Shown here: one piece after another, positions 63,310-64,000 of the stretch
How the letters are laid out: every line of letters begins with the position of its first letter
Position numbering within the stretch: position 1 is the stretch's first letter
From: an uncultured Alistipes sp.
GTDB lineage: Bacteria > Bacteroidota > Bacteroidia > Bacteroidales > Rikenellaceae
Reading direction: 5' to 3'
Length of the DNA: 64,000 bases
NCBI GenBank assembly: GCA_900768015.1
Contig: CAAGBI010000062.1
Coordinates: 87,881-151,880 of the forward strand
The notes under the pieces: generated by a model
What the model was told of the DNA's origin: nothing
Database searches by the model: none
What the model saw: the letters and a program-made list of their open reading frames with translations, nothing else
Made by a program: the position numbers and the translations under genes

Positions 63310-63614
63310 ACCTTGTGCTCGTAACTTTGTGAACTATTAGCACTAACAAAGATGCGCTCGCGCGTAACGCGTGTATGTGTATAATATATAGGTGCGGGAA
63401 ATACGGAACAAAAGTGGTCAAATTGCGAAATTGGCTGTTTTGGCCACTGTTCCGAGTCCTCAGAAAATGACCTAAAAATCGCAATTCGCTATAATTCAGC
63501 GTGTTGCGATTTTGGTCATAAATTGTAGCTTATAATTTTGAAAATGCGATAAGAAAAATATATCGGTTTTTCACAAGTTTTCAACATTTTGGTACGAAAA
63601 AGTGGTCTATATAT
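63310..63614. other. Hairpin-rich intergenic region upstream of rpsL
   Basis: Contains an isolated TAACTTTG (63322-63329). Hairpin A: CGGAACA/TGTTCCG plus GTGGTCAA/TTGGCCAC (63404-63454). Hairpin B: GACC-AAAATCGCAA with TTGCGATTTTGGTC (63469-63517) enclosing a CGCT/AGCG stem. Neither is followed by a T-run. AT-rich thereafter. No open frame. Confidence 0.6.
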
Positions 63615-63644
63615 ATTGTATGTCAAAAAAAATGCGTATCTTTG
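63615..63644 (+). promoter_or_regulatory. Promoter of rpsL
   Basis: ATTG (63615-63618), 18-bp spacer, TATCTTTG (63637-63644); leader about 60 nt. Confidence 0.65.
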
Positions 63645-63711
63645 CGGGCAATTTCTCGCAAAAGGGAATTGAAATAGTTAACAAAAAATTAAAGGACAAA
63701 AAGTTTTAAAG

Positions 63712-64000
63712 ATGCCAACTATTCAACAGTTAGTAAGAAACGGTCGAGTGAGCATGGTTGAGAAGAGTAAGTCACCAGCCCTCGCAGCGTGTCCTCAGCG
63801 CCGTGGAGTTTGTACTCGTGTGTACACTACAACTCCCAAGAAGCCTAACTCGGCTATGCGTAAGGTTGCACGTGTAAGATTGACTAATGGCAAGGAGGTC
63901 AACGCCTACATCCCAGGTGAGGGCCACAACTTGCAGGAGCACTCAATCGTGCTCGTTCGTGGTGGTCGTGTTAAGGACCTCCCAGGTGTTCGTTACCACC
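63712..64000 (+). CDS. rpsL: 30S ribosomal protein S12, 3' end cut by window edge
   Basis: First 96 residues: [58 protein letters not shown]. The Lys in TPKKPNS that is changed in streptomycin-resistant mutants is wild type. Normally first of rpsL-rpsG-fusA, which would lie beyond the window. Confidence 0.97.
   Translation, partial: MPTIQQLVRNGRVSMVEKSKSPALAACPQRRGVCTRVYTTTPKKPNSAMRKVARVRLTNGKEVNAYIPGEGHNLQEHSIVLVRGGRVKDLPGVRYH

Overview
The window looks like a chromosomal segment of a gut-type Bacteroidales bacterium, possibly Alistipes-like (Rikenellaceae); the genus is a guess. The evidence is the many TAnnTTTG -7 boxes (several with TTTG about 19-20 bases upstream), the very weak Shine-Dalgarno sites, and the gene families: GH92/GH97 hydrolases, BACON, DUF4988 and DUF4270 lipoproteins, YfhO, DUF3098 and FucP-type transport. 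Nearly all of it is ordinary chromosome. No prophage, CRISPR array, insertion sequence, rRNA or tRNA was seen.

Layout. 1-10.6 kb (minus strand): the 5' three quarters of priA, a YitT-type membrane protein, then an apparent operon rlmN-GH97-GH92-GH92. 10.9-18.9 kb (plus): a TonB-type protein, hflX-upp, and iorA-iorB-aminotransferase followed by a CoA-transferase, which together could oxidise aromatic amino acids to aryl-acetyl-CoA and free acids. 19.0-24.0 kb (minus): etfB-etfA-acyl-CoA dehydrogenase and a glycosyltransferase. 24.0-24.8 kb: a gene-poor stretch with a strong candidate small RNA and a cluster of GTCAT-type palindromic repeats. 24.8-29.5 kb: yebC, ileS and a DksA-like gene. 29.5-30.0 kb: intergenic hairpin elements. 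30.0-32.4 kb (minus): sugar transporter and polyprenyl synthase. 32.5-45.0 kb (plus): yfhO-ftsX-DUF3098-uppP-truB-queA, short glycogen-synthase-like protein plus DUF4270, topA, and a C1 peptidase. 45.0-45.6 kb: a second full hairpin element and a CD225-family gene. 45.7-51.8 kb (minus): glutamine cyclotransferase, Hcy methyltransferase, M20 amidohydrolase, RNase R and mqnC. 51.9-63.3 kb (plus): birA, gcvH and four large surface lipoproteins, three of them tandem BACON paralogues. 63.7 kb to the end: 5' part of rpsL behind a hairpin-rich leader region.

The most interesting signals are non-coding. (1) A 131-bp element is present in two full copies and one divergent copy. It has perfect 10-bp terminal inverted repeats and a central hairpin whose arms differ between copies while staying complementary, and both full copies begin inside the stop codon of the upstream gene. 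(2) At 24.1-24.3 kb a near-ideal promoter drives a short transcript ending in a long multi-part hairpin and a U-tract. Among the proteins, the modular BACON lipoprotein family, the IorA without a ferredoxin domain and the bifurcating-type ETF deserve attention.
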